Shown here: piece by piece, positions 1 to 6,823 of the stretch
How the letters are laid out: each line of letters opens with the position of its first letter
How positions within the stretch are numbered: position 1 is the stretch's first letter
From: M2408 sp044348665
GTDB lineage: Bacteria > Bacteroidota > Bacteroidia > Flavobacteriales_D > Crocinitomicaceae
Reading direction: 5' to 3'
Length of the DNA: 12,211 nt
Assembly: GCA_044348665.1 (NCBI GenBank)
Contig: JBIKSI010000113.1
Location: forward strand, 1-12,211
Program-made: the position numbers and the translations under genes
Notes under the pieces: model-generated
The model's input: only the letters and a program-made list of their open reading frames with translations
Database searches by the model: none
Told to the model about the DNA's origin: nothing

Positions 1-1516
1 CTAATTTATTCATTTTAGGCGCTGTACCTTCTTTTCCTGTGAATTTAGAAATACGATGTAAGGAGTGAATACTTACGTATAAAACATCTCCATCTTTGTA
101 TAATAAACGAATGGCTTCTTGCGGTTTTCCGTTAACGTCAATTGTTTGTAAACCAGAAAATTGACCCACACCATGATCGATATGTGTTACATAATCTCCT
201 TTTTGCAGGTTGTAAATTTCTTTTAAAGTAAGAGCTTGTTTGGACTGCGAAAATCCATCTTTTAATTTAAATCGATGGTAACGCTCAAAAACTTGATGGT
301 CTGTGTAACAAGCAATTTTTAATTCAGGTAAAATAAAACCTTCGTGCAAGGCCAAGGGCATCGAGACAAAACTCTCGTGAATGTCTTCATTTTTGTTCCC
401 AATATCTTCAAAAATCGAATATAAACGTTCGATTTGCTTGGGCTGATTGGAGAAAAATAAATTCGTAAATCCTACTTTTTTTCGAGCTATTAAATCATCG
501 TGAAATAGCGTGAAATTTTTATTAAAAACAGGTTGACTTTGAATCACAAAATCAGCCGTAAAATCAGCTCTGAAAGAGAAATCTGGTCCCCACTCGACCA
601 CTGAAAACTTTGCCAATTCCTTTTCCCACTCTGTTTTATGTAAATAAATCGTATCAGGAATTGTTTGTTTCAAAGTATGATTTAATCCTTCATAAATCTT
701 CACTGCTTTCTCGTATTCTTTCCCTAAAACAGTGGCAACTAATTGATTTGAAGAAAGCCAGATTGTAGTATTTTGACCACAAAATGCCAAAAATGAAGCA
801 AAATCATCGTGCAAAAAACTACCTTGAACATTTGGAATTATATTAAAAAAATCGTGATTCGCTTGGGATAATTGATCAACAGGGTCGAAAGTACGAATGG
901 AATCAACTTCATCGCCAAAAAACTCAATTCTGAAAGGCAAATCATTCGAATAGGAGTAAACGTCTACAATTCCACCTCGAATTGCAAACTGTCCCGGTTC
1001 GTAAACAAAATCTACACGTTCGAAATGGTATTCCAACAACAATTCATTCATGAAGTCCAAGGAATACGATTTTCCTTTTTCGACACGAAGTGTATTTTTA
1101 GTTAGTTTTTTTTGCGTCGGAACTTTCTCGAATAAAGCTTGCGGATAAGTAACAATCCACGCATTTGATCCATTATTTATCTTTTCCAAAACTTCAGCTC
1201 TGGAAACAACATTGGCATTATCCGTTTCTTCGAATTGATAAGGAGTACGAAAAGATGCGGGATAGAATAAAACTTGCTTTTCTTCTGGATATAAATTTTG
1301 TAAATCGTTTAAAAAATAAGCCGCATCTTCCTTATCCTGCAATATAAAAAGTTGATTTCCTGGAATTTGTTTAGCCAATTGCGTTGCAATAATTGCTTTT
1401 GCAGAAAATGAAATACCTTTCCAATGAATTTTTGTTCCACTAAATTGCAATTGATTTGCCGTTGCATCAATTTGTGGTAACTTTGAAAATAAAGATTTGA
1501 ATTCTTTTAAATCCAT
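1..1516 (-). CDS. mfd: Transcription-repair coupling factor Mfd, N-terminal part (partial, cut by left edge)
   Basis: Mfd is the cytosolic ATP-dependent translocase that removes RNA polymerase stalled at DNA lesions and recruits UvrA for nucleotide excision repair. Only the first 505 codons lie in the window. The frame is open to base 2, and family members are usually about 1,100 residues, so the helicase/translocase and C-terminal domains lie outside. Visible are the UvrB-like module, with VYEPGQFAIRGGIVDVY at residues 171-187 and PFRIEFFGDEVDSIRTFDP at 194-212, and the start of the RNA polymerase-interacting domain, with GDYVTHIDHGVGQFSGL at 440-456 and a conserved YVSIHSLHRISKF stretch at 480-492. 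The ATG (1514-1516) directly follows the fbp stop codon with no spacer, so the gene is probably co-transcribed with fbp and coupled to its translation. No frameshift is seen. The identification rests on family motifs recalled from Mfd/UvrB. Confidence 0.95.
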   Translation of the reverse strand, partial: MDLKEFKSLFSKLPQIDATANQLQFSGTKIHWKGISFSAKAIIATQLAKQIPGNQLFILQDKEDAAYFLNDLQNLYPEEKQVLFYPASFRTPYQFEETDNANVVSRAEVLEKINNGSNAWIVTYPQALFEKVPTQKKLTKNTLRVEKGKSYSLDFMNELLLEYHFERVDFVYEPGQFAIRGGIVDVYSYSNDLPFRIEFFGDEVDSIRTFDPVDQLSQANHDFFNIIPNVQGSFLHDDFASFLAFCGQNTTIWLSSNQLVATVLGKEYEKAVKIYEGLNHTLKQTIPDTIYLHKTEWEKELAKFSVVEWGPDFSFRADFTADFVIQSQPVFNKNFTLFHDDLIARKKVGFTNLFFSNQPKQIERLYSIFEDIGNKNEDIHESFVSMPLALHEGFILPELKIACYTDHQVFERYHRFKLKDGFSQSKQALTLKEIYNLQKGDYVTHIDHGVGQFSGLQTIDVNGKPQEAIRLLYKDGDVLYVSIHSLHRISKFTGKEGTAPKMNKL

Positions 1517-2530
1517 TTATTTTTCTGCATTTTTAATGCATTCTAAGATTTGTTCTACCATTTTTTTTGACCCAACAATGTAAGGTACACGTTGGTGTAA
1601 TTCTGTCGGTTTGATTTCCATAACACGTTCAAAACCAGTTGTTGCTAAACCACCAGCTTGTTCAGCAATAAATGCTAATGGATTACATTCGTAAAGTAAA
1701 CGTAATTTCCCTTTTGGAGCAGAGGGCACGGCAGGATAAATATAAATTCCACCTTTGATTAAACTTCTGTGAAAATCAGCGACTAATGACCCAATGTATC
1801 TTCCAGAATAAGGTCTGCCAGTTTCTTTTTCTTCACCTTGACAATAATGAATGTAATCTTTTATACCTGGGTGACAAATATCAATATTTCCTTCATTCAT
1901 CGAATATAAACGACTTGTTTCCGGCATTTTCATATTAGGATGAGAAAGACAAAACTCACCGATTGAAGGATCCAAAGTAAAGCCATTTACTCCATGTCCG
2001 GTCGTATAAACTAACATGGTAGAAGAACCGTAAAGAACATAACCAGAGGCAACTTGTTTTGTGCCAACTTGCAACATATCATCTAGATTTGCTAAGGCCC
2101 CCATTTCTGAAGTTCTGCGGTAGATTGAAAAAATAGTTCCTATGGAAACATTCACATCAATATTGGAGGAACCATCCAAAGGATCAAAAAGTACAACGTA
2201 TTTTCCTGTTTTTGCTTCATCATTAGTGAAAGCTACAAAATCATCATTTTCTTCGGAAGCAATTCCACATACTTCACCACCAAATTGAAACATTTTGATG
2301 AATTGCTCATCAGCTACAACATCCAATTTTTGTTGCTCTTCACCTTGAATATTTGTCTCGCCTTGAGCACCTAAAATGTGATCGACTAAACCTGCTCGAC
2401 GCACATCTCTGGAAACTATTTTTGAAGCAACAGCAATATCGTTCAATAAGCGCGACAATTCACCCGAGGCAAAAGGAAACTCTGCTTGTCGGTCTAAAAT
2501 AAATTCATTAAGGGTGATGATTTTTGACAT
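1517..2530 (-). CDS. fbp: Class I fructose-1,6-bisphosphatase
   Basis: This enzyme hydrolyses fructose 1,6-bisphosphate to fructose 6-phosphate and phosphate, the committed step of gluconeogenesis, in the cytosol with Mg2+. The 337 residues match the usual class I length. Visible motifs are SGELSRLLNDI at residues 22-32, where class I enzymes have their N-terminal AMP-site region; ASEEND at 91-96; the metal-binding DPLDGSSNID at 116-125; the substrate-site segment GRPYSGRYIGSLVADFHR at 238-255; and the family signature GKLRLLYECNPLAF at 274-287, with the metal-ligand Glu at 281. All expected acidic residues are present, so it should be active. The ATG at 2530 sits just downstream of a Bacteroidota-type promoter. 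It heads an fbp-mfd pair with zero spacing. Whether AMP inhibits this enzyme cannot be told from the sequence. Confidence 0.97.
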   Translation of the reverse strand: MSKIITLNEFILDRQAEFPFASGELSRLLNDIAVASKIVSRDVRRAGLVDHILGAQGETNIQGEEQQKLDVVADEQFIKMFQFGGEVCGIASEENDDFVAFTNDEAKTGKYVVLFDPLDGSSNIDVNVSIGTIFSIYRRTSEMGALANLDDMLQVGTKQVASGYVLYGSSTMLVYTTGHGVNGFTLDPSIGEFCLSHPNMKMPETSRLYSMNEGNIDICHPGIKDYIHYCQGEEKETGRPYSGRYIGSLVADFHRSLIKGGIYIYPAVPSAPKGKLRLLYECNPLAFIAEQAGGLATTGFERVMEIKPTELHQRVPYIVGSKKMVEQILECIKNAEK

Positions 2531-2532
2531 AA

Positions 2533-2557
2533 ACTTAATTTTATTACAAAATTAAGT
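2533..2557. repeat. Perfect inverted repeat over the fbp -7 box and leader
   Basis: Arms ACTTAATTTT (2533-2542) and AAAATTAAGT (2548-2557) are exact reverse complements separated by five bases (ATTAC). The dyad runs from the -7 box to three bases before the fbp start codon. The position fits an operator or a leader hairpin. It is too AT-rich and lacks the U-tract layout of a terminator. The high AT content raises the chance of a fortuitous match, but 10-base perfect arms placed exactly on the promoter are notable. Confidence 0.5.
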
Positions 2558-2580
2558 AAATTATTTACTTTAGGTCAAAA
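2547..2580 (-). promoter_or_regulatory. Predicted fbp promoter (Bacteroidota -33/-7 type)
   Basis: Read on the minus strand, TTTTG (2580-2576) is followed after 21 bases by TAATTTTG (2554-2547), an exact match to the Bacteroidota -7 box TAnnTTTG with a normal spacing to the -33 TTTG. Transcription would start near 2541, about 10 bases before the fbp ATG. The promoter probably also serves mfd. It is overlapped by two palindromes, listed separately. Confidence 0.7.
2554..2570. repeat. Second palindrome between fbp -33 and -7
   Basis: AAGTAAAT (2554-2561) and ATTTACTT (2563-2570) are perfect 8-base arms around one central base. The palindrome fills most of the promoter spacer and shares the AAGT at 2554-2557 with the neighbouring larger dyad. 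The region therefore contains three ACTT/AAGT half-sites, which is compatible with a repressor or activator binding array. Confidence 0.45.
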
Positions 2581-2595
2581 TAGAATTAAAGAATA

Positions 2596-3732
2596 TCAGT
2601 TTTTGCTAATTCTTTTTGTAATTTGTCCTTTTTCTGTATTAATTGTCAAATAATAAGTTCCCTTTGCCAATTTGGTCAAATCAAGTTCAGTTTCAAAACC
2701 TTCAATGGTTTTTCTTTCTACAACTTTTCCACTTGCTTCAATAAAAGAAATAGTCTTGATTTTTTCTATAGAAATCACTTTTACCAACTCCGAACTTGGA
2801 TTTGGGAAACAAGCAACTTGAATAGTTTTTTCTAATTCATTTACTGAAACACTTGGCATAACTGCGTACTTTGCAGAAGTTGTAATGCCTTGTAAATTCT
2901 TATTGATTTCGGCAAGTACAGAAGAAGCATTATTTTCAGAAACTGTCGAATGATAAACATAACTAAAAGTTGTGTCTCCAAACTCAATTCCAGGAACACC
3001 TTGATATCCTAGCGGAAGTGTCACTGGTTGACCAAATATTGTATCCACTAAATATAGGTTAAATTCTGGAGCTATCATTCTAATGTCTTGAATTTTTTGT
3101 CTTAATACTGGATAGGTACCATTTGGAGTTAACAATTCTCCCCAACCGTCAACGATTGAAGTCCTTTGATAAGTAACATTAGCTCTAACAGAATCACTGT
3201 ATGTATAAGGATTTTGGGAAACTTCAAAGAAAAATGGAAAACTACTTACAAAAAACTCAGCTCCATCTGTGAATTGGGATTCATATTCCATCGGAAATTG
3301 TGCATCTTTTAGCGGATCAATAGCTTTCGCTAATAACAAATTACTTAAACCCAAAAAACTATTAATTTGCTCTGGCAAAGAAACCAGAAGTCCATCCGTC
3401 AATAATTCGTTGTTCTGAACAGAATAAAATCTAAAATTTGAATCAGCTGCATTATAAGATGCTAATTCCGAGTTTGAATAATCAGCTGCATAAATTGTAG
3501 TGGCAGGATCCACAAATTTAAGTGTATCAAACTGATTTTCTATAAAAAAAATAGGGTCATAAAATTGATTTGCTCCAGCACTTCCCTCCTCGAAAGTATT
3601 CGTGATTGCTTGACGATTATAAATCATTTGATCACCAATTTGAGGGATATCAGCTGAAGTAATGACAATTGGATTTTGCCCAAAAGTAAATAGACTTAAA
3701 AACGTGGAAATTGAGAGTAAAGTTTTTTTCAT
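2596..3732 (-). CDS. Secreted protein with T9SS type A sorting domain
   Basis: The 378-residue protein starts with a Sec signal peptide (hydrophobic stretch about residues 5-18, then GQNP) and ends with a type IX secretion type A sorting domain from about residue 306. That domain has FPNPSSELVKV at 309-319, a central SGKVV turn at 334-338, and the closing LAKGTYYLTINTEKG at 355-369 followed by KRISKN. Such proteins are exported across the outer membrane by the T9SS and released or attached to the surface. The body (20-305) is rich in Ser, Tyr, Phe and acidic residues and matches no domain I can name, so its function is unknown. The gene follows the PKD-like lipoprotein gene by 31 bases but has its own promoter, so it may be only loosely linked to the sigma factor operon. 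Confidence 0.85.
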   Translation of the reverse strand: MKKTLLSISTFLSLFTFGQNPIVITSADIPQIGDQMIYNRQAITNTFEEGSAGANQFYDPIFFIENQFDTLKFVDPATTIYAADYSNSELASYNAADSNFRFYSVQNNELLTDGLLVSLPEQINSFLGLSNLLLAKAIDPLKDAQFPMEYESQFTDGAEFFVSSFPFFFEVSQNPYTYSDSVRANVTYQRTSIVDGWGELLTPNGTYPVLRQKIQDIRMIAPEFNLYLVDTIFGQPVTLPLGYQGVPGIEFGDTTFSYVYHSTVSENNASSVLAEINKNLQGITTSAKYAVMPSVSVNELEKTIQVACFPNPSSELVKVISIEKIKTISFIEASGKVVERKTIEGFETELDLTKLAKGTYYLTINTEKGQITKRISKN

Positions 3733-3750
3733 GTTATGTTATTTTTAGTG

Positions 3751-3758
3751 CAAATATA
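3751..3758 (-). promoter_or_regulatory. Predicted -7 box for the T9SS protein gene
   Basis: On the minus strand this reads TATATTTG, an exact TAnnTTTG match 18 bases before the ATG. A TTTG lies 16 bases upstream, shorter than the common 19-21 spacing, so the -33 part is uncertain. The promoter overlaps the end of the upstream lipoprotein gene. Confidence 0.5.
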
Positions 3759-3763
3759 TCAAA

Positions 3764-4822
3764 TTATTCCAAACCAAATGCCCACGAAACGAACAAATTA
3801 ACGTCCAAAATCTCATTGGTAGATTTAGATTGAACTTTTGATTTTACTTGACCTTTAAAAACGTAAACAGGAACTGAATTTGCATCTTTACCCAAAAAAT
3901 TCACTGATTCAATATAAATTTTACTTGAATCATTAACTAAATTTATTGAAGTATACTCATCATTTTTTTGTTTGATATTAAGTTTTACTTTATAATCCCA
4001 AAACATAGAATTTTGATTTTCAAATTTAGCAAAATCCTCAATCGAGCGTCCCAAATTGGAACCATCAAGCACAATTGTCCTACTGCGTTGTACTCCTGAA
4101 TTAAAAATAATTTGTGCCTCGATCTTGTGTAAACCAGGAGTCATTTGCATGTTTAATAAAATTTCCGATGAAACTAAAACTCCATCTGCAAACCAATTCA
4201 CACTCTGAATTGTACTATTCTCTGTCGCGATCCAAGCTGAAAGTAAATTATTTTCATTTAAATCATACTTTAATTCAAAATGGCTTTCCTTTTTAAAAGC
4301 AACTATCACTTCATTACAAAGTTCGGTGTATCCTTGATTTGTATAAAATATCTTTGCGCAAATATCGTATTTTCCTGGTTCGTATATTGCTAAATTATTT
4401 GTACCTGAATAAACTCCATCGATGTACCATTTTATTTCCTTAATATTGCTATTGTTTTCAAAATATTCTTTTTTCATTTCGAAAACAGGATCGAATGGGA
4501 TTTGTGCAAAACCTAAGCTTCCATTCGCTAAAAAAGAGTTTAAATCAAAAACAGCTAAGTCATTTCTTCCGTTATAAACGCCCAATTCGATTTCAGTACT
4601 ATCATTTATGAGTTTACCACTAAAAAATTTTATTCCATGAAATAAATTAGATTCATAAGAATAGATGGAATTATTATCTCCAACAGCAAAGTTAATTGTT
4701 TCATCCCCTATTGTTCCTTTTGCTGAAAAAACTGGTTCATTGGATTCAGGAATTTCGACAATTTCTTTTTGACAAGAAAAAATCAATAAACTAAAACTAA
4801 GTATGTAAAGGAAATTTTTCAT
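3764..4822 (-). CDS. Lipoprotein with two tandem Ig/PKD-like repeats
   Basis: The 352-residue protein has a type II signal peptide: a hydrophobic stretch at residues 4-15 and lipobox IFSC with the lipidated Cys at 17. It is therefore anchored in a membrane of the envelope. Two related beta-sandwich-like repeats follow: IKEIKWYIDGVYSG (127-140) with EPGKYDICAKI (148-158), and IQSVNWFADGVLVSS (205-219) with TPGLHKIEAQIIF (228-240). The W-x2-DGV and PG patterns resemble PKD/Ig-like modules that mediate binding to glycans or proteins. The first repeat holds two Cys (155, 169) that could form a disulfide. The C-terminal part (about 260-352) is unrecognised. Its ATG overlaps the preceding stop codon by one base (TAATG), so it is translationally coupled to the membrane-barrel gene and probably works with it. 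The exact binding target is unknown. Confidence 0.75.
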   Translation of the reverse strand: MKNFLYILSFSLLIFSCQKEIVEIPESNEPVFSAKGTIGDETINFAVGDNNSIYSYESNLFHGIKFFSGKLINDSTEIELGVYNGRNDLAVFDLNSFLANGSLGFAQIPFDPVFEMKKEYFENNSNIKEIKWYIDGVYSGTNNLAIYEPGKYDICAKIFYTNQGYTELCNEVIVAFKKESHFELKYDLNENNLLSAWIATENSTIQSVNWFADGVLVSSEILLNMQMTPGLHKIEAQIIFNSGVQRSRTIVLDGSNLGRSIEDFAKFENQNSMFWDYKVKLNIKQKNDEYTSINLVNDSSKIYIESVNFLGKDANSVPVYVFKGQVKSKVQSKSTNEILDVNLFVSWAFGLE

Positions 4823-6096
4823 TAAAAATTGATGTTTTTTCGAAATGTAATTTGCGCTTGAAATGGATTTTTGTTTACCGCATTTTCAAAATTTTCTGCT
4901 TTCAAGGGATTAATTAAATTTACAGACAATCTTGTACCAATTTCAAAATTGTTTTTTAGCATGATGGAGTAAGAAATTTGAGGTTTTAAACCAAAATTAT
5001 TCAATCCAATTTTATTGAAATAATTTGTTTGATTTACTGTTTCAATTCCATCTTCCGTTTTAGTAAAATTAATTGTACTTCCAAGTGAATAATTTGGAAC
5101 TAAACCAATTCCAATTCCTTGATTTTTTATTTTCCTAATAAACATCATCGGAAGCTCAATATTAGTAATCGATTTATAATCAATTGATTGAGAATAATTC
5201 TTCACATCAAAACCATAAACTCTTGATTTTCTATTTAATACCAAATCAGAAATTTGATAATTAATAACGTTTGCTCCAAATTCTAAAGCATAATCTTTTC
5301 TATTAAACTTATATCCTGTTCCAAAAGACAATGTTTTGTAAACTTGATTTTTAACTTGAATTAATTCATTCTGAGAAATTCCGGCAAAGGACTCTGAAAA
5401 GCCAAGTGAAAGGTCGACGTAGAAAATATTTCTCTTAATTATTGGAGGCAAATTCAAAGCTAAAATCTCTCTATCCTCTTGCTCGAAAATTAATAAAGCA
5501 GGTTTCAAAGAGAAAAATTCTAATTCTTCTCGTTCCGCTGGAGTAGCCTCTTGTTCTTTTACATTATTTATTTCAGAAAATTCAACATCTGAAGTTTCCA
5601 TAAATTCATTCCAAAGTTCCTTTTCTAATTCTAAAACTTCCTCGCGAACAACAATTGCACTTACAAATCCACCTTTTTTATTGTCAAAAACTTCAGAATT
5701 TAACACATCTAATTTTGGCTCACCTTGTTTTTGTTTGTTCAACTGCGTTGAAAAAGTATGAGAGTTTAAATTTGATTTTTTTGAAGCAGGTAATTCTGAT
5801 TTTTTCGCATCGATGTTTTGTGAATTAATCGATTCATTTTTCTCTGGAGCACTTACTTCTGTTCCTTCATTAACAGCAATTTTTGATAAAGGCAAATCAG
5901 AATCGAGGGTAACAAAAATACCAGAAACTATTAAACTAATTGTTCCTCCAAAAAGCCAATAAAGGCCTTTTTTAGATTTATTTTTAGGCAATAAAGGCTC
6001 AATCTCATCAAAATAACTATCTTGGTAAGTCGGCATTTCTTTTGCCAAATTTGCTTCTTGAAAAATTGAGTCTATTTCCTCGTCACTCCAACTCAT
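4822..6096 (-). CDS. Putative sigma-partner membrane protein: cytosolic N-terminus, one TM helix, C-terminal outer-membrane-type beta-barrel domain
   Basis: The chosen start is the ATG at 6096 (424 residues). It overlaps the sigma factor stop as ATGA, and a longer frame from 6177 would run 85 bases into the sigma gene. Residues 1-43 are acidic, then basic (KNKSKKG, 37-43). A single hydrophobic segment (about 44-64) follows, so the N-terminus should be cytosolic. Residues 65-221 form a polar Lys/Glu/Ser/Asn-rich linker with one helical-looking stretch (about 152-166). From about 222 there are alternating beta-type strands (FYVDLSLGF, LSFGTGYKF, YALEFGANV, GIGIGLVPNYSLG, FEIGTRLSVNLINP), and the chain ends in ITFRKNINF. 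This resembles the PorT-like outer-membrane barrel family, including a terminal Phe. The position after an ECF sigma gene suggests an anti-sigma or signal-transducing role. No classical zinc-finger or FecR domain is visible, so that role is inference. Confidence 0.7.
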   Translation of the reverse strand: MSWSDEEIDSIFQEANLAKEMPTYQDSYFDEIEPLLPKNKSKKGLYWLFGGTISLIVSGIFVTLDSDLPLSKIAVNEGTEVSAPEKNESINSQNIDAKKSELPASKKSNLNSHTFSTQLNKQKQGEPKLDVLNSEVFDNKKGGFVSAIVVREEVLELEKELWNEFMETSDVEFSEINNVKEQEATPAEREELEFFSLKPALLIFEQEDREILALNLPPIIKRNIFYVDLSLGFSESFAGISQNELIQVKNQVYKTLSFGTGYKFNRKDYALEFGANVINYQISDLVLNRKSRVYGFDVKNYSQSIDYKSITNIELPMMFIRKIKNQGIGIGLVPNYSLGSTINFTKTEDGIETVNQTNYFNKIGLNNFGLKPQISYSIMLKNNFEIGTRLSVNLINPLKAENFENAVNKNPFQAQITFRKNINF

Positions 6097-6668
6097 ATCA
6101 CCATTCTTTTTTCTGTTAATGCATCTAATTTTTCTAGTTTTTCTCTCAATAACTTTCTTGCTGTTGAAAGATGCCACTTGGATGTTCCTTCTGATAAATT
6201 TAATTGATCAGCAATTTCTTTGTGACTGTAACCTTCAATTACAAAAAGTTTAAAAACAAGTGCATGATTTTGAGGTATTTCATCAATCATTCTCAAAATC
6301 ACTTTGTATTCAAAACTTCCTTCCGCCTCATTTTCAGTGTTTTGAGAAAGAAGTTCTAAATCTCTGTCATTTTCTTTATTGATGTAATGTTTTGTGTGAT
6401 TTTTCGCTTTTCGATAATCGTCAATCAAGCCATTTGTAAAAACCCTTTTTGCCCAAGCGAAAAAATTTAATTCTTCCAAATTTGTTGTTTCGAAGGCTTG
6501 AATAATTTTCAAAAATGAATTATTAAAAGCAGATCTTGCATCTTCTTCATTGGTATTATAACGCATACAAAGTGGCATAAAACACTTGAAACAAATTTCA
6601 TAAAGCTTCTTTTGAGCCTTACGATCATTGCTTTTACAAGCTTTTAACACATCTATGTCTATATGCAT
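6093..6668 (-). CDS. ECF-type RNA polymerase sigma factor
   Basis: This is a 191-residue extracytoplasmic-function sigma factor, which directs RNA polymerase to a dedicated promoter set. Region 2 spans about residues 21-90 (YEICFKCFMPLCMRY, then FFAWAKRVFTNGLIDDYRK at 69-87). Region 4 spans about 124-176, with the helix-turn-helix YSHKEIADQLNLSEGTSKW (147-165) and a basic recognition end (STARKLLREKL, 168-178). The ATG at 6668 is preferred over one 13 codons upstream (6707): it starts directly before the conserved region, it has an AAGG at a 7-base spacing, and it leaves a 16-base palindrome outside the coding sequence. The gene heads an operon with the membrane-barrel protein (4-base overlap) and the lipoprotein, an order typical of sigma/anti-sigma loci. 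Its target genes are unknown; autoregulation is plausible. Confidence 0.88.
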   Translation of the reverse strand: MHIDIDVLKACKSNDRKAQKKLYEICFKCFMPLCMRYNTNEEDARSAFNNSFLKIIQAFETTNLEELNFFAWAKRVFTNGLIDDYRKAKNHTKHYINKENDRDLELLSQNTENEAEGSFEYKVILRMIDEIPQNHALVFKLFVIEGYSHKEIADQLNLSEGTSKWHLSTARKLLREKLEKLDALTEKRMVI

Positions 6669-6681
6669 ATTTGAACCTTGT

Positions 6682-6697
6682 TTTCTATATATAGAAA
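6682..6697. repeat. 16-base perfect palindrome upstream of the sigma factor gene
   Basis: TTTCTATATATAGAAA is a perfect palindrome lying 13 bases upstream of the preferred sigma factor start codon at 6668. The position fits an operator near the transcription start or a leader element. A degenerate -7-like sequence (TATCTTGCA on the minus strand, 6711-6703) lies just upstream of it. No clear -33 element is visible. Confidence 0.4.
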
Positions 6698-6734
6698 TTA
6701 ACTGCAAGATACGATTTATTTTTTATTAATTAAC

Positions 6735-6773
6735 ACACTTTAATTCTTAAAACATACACTTAACTCAAAAAAC
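6735..6773. repeat. Imperfect tandem repeat between sigma factor and SixA-like genes
   Basis: ACACTTTAATTCTTAAAAC (6735-6753) and ACACTTAACTCAAAAAAC (6756-6773) match at 15 of 18 aligned positions with one gap and start 21 bases apart, about two helical turns. They lie in the divergent intergenic region and could be paired regulator sites for either gene. The low complexity of the region makes chance similarity possible. Confidence 0.3.
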
Positions 6774-6792
6774 GTTTAATTTTAATAAAAGG

Positions 6793-6823
6793 TTGGGAAA
6801 TATCAAAAATAATTCGAAATTTG
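6793..6823 (+). promoter_or_regulatory. Possible promoter of the SixA-like gene
   Basis: TTG (6793-6795) is separated by 20 bases from GAAATTTG (6816-6823), which differs from TAnnTTTG only in its first base. If real, transcription would start near 6829, downstream of the TTG codon at 6821. That would favour the in-frame TTG at 6836 as the translation start. Confidence 0.35.

Noticed and set aside
872..1347. Two plus-strand open frames within the mfd region
   Set aside because: They are antisense shadows of mfd, whose minus-strand frame is continuous and matches the family throughout.
2623..2835. Plus-strand open frame opposite the T9SS sorting domain
   Set aside because: It is an antisense shadow; the minus-strand frame encodes a clear sorting domain.
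6097..6177. Longer start for the membrane-barrel protein at 6177
   Set aside because: It would overlap the sigma factor coding region by 85 bases. The ATG at 6096 gives the common ATGA overlap and begins directly with an acidic N-terminus, and the extra 27 residues look like an out-of-frame reading of the sigma factor's basic C-terminus.
6669..6707. Longer start for the sigma factor at 6707
   Set aside because: The 13 extra residues are not part of the usual ECF N-terminus, and they would place the perfect palindrome inside the coding region. The ATG at 6668 has an AAGG at suitable spacing.
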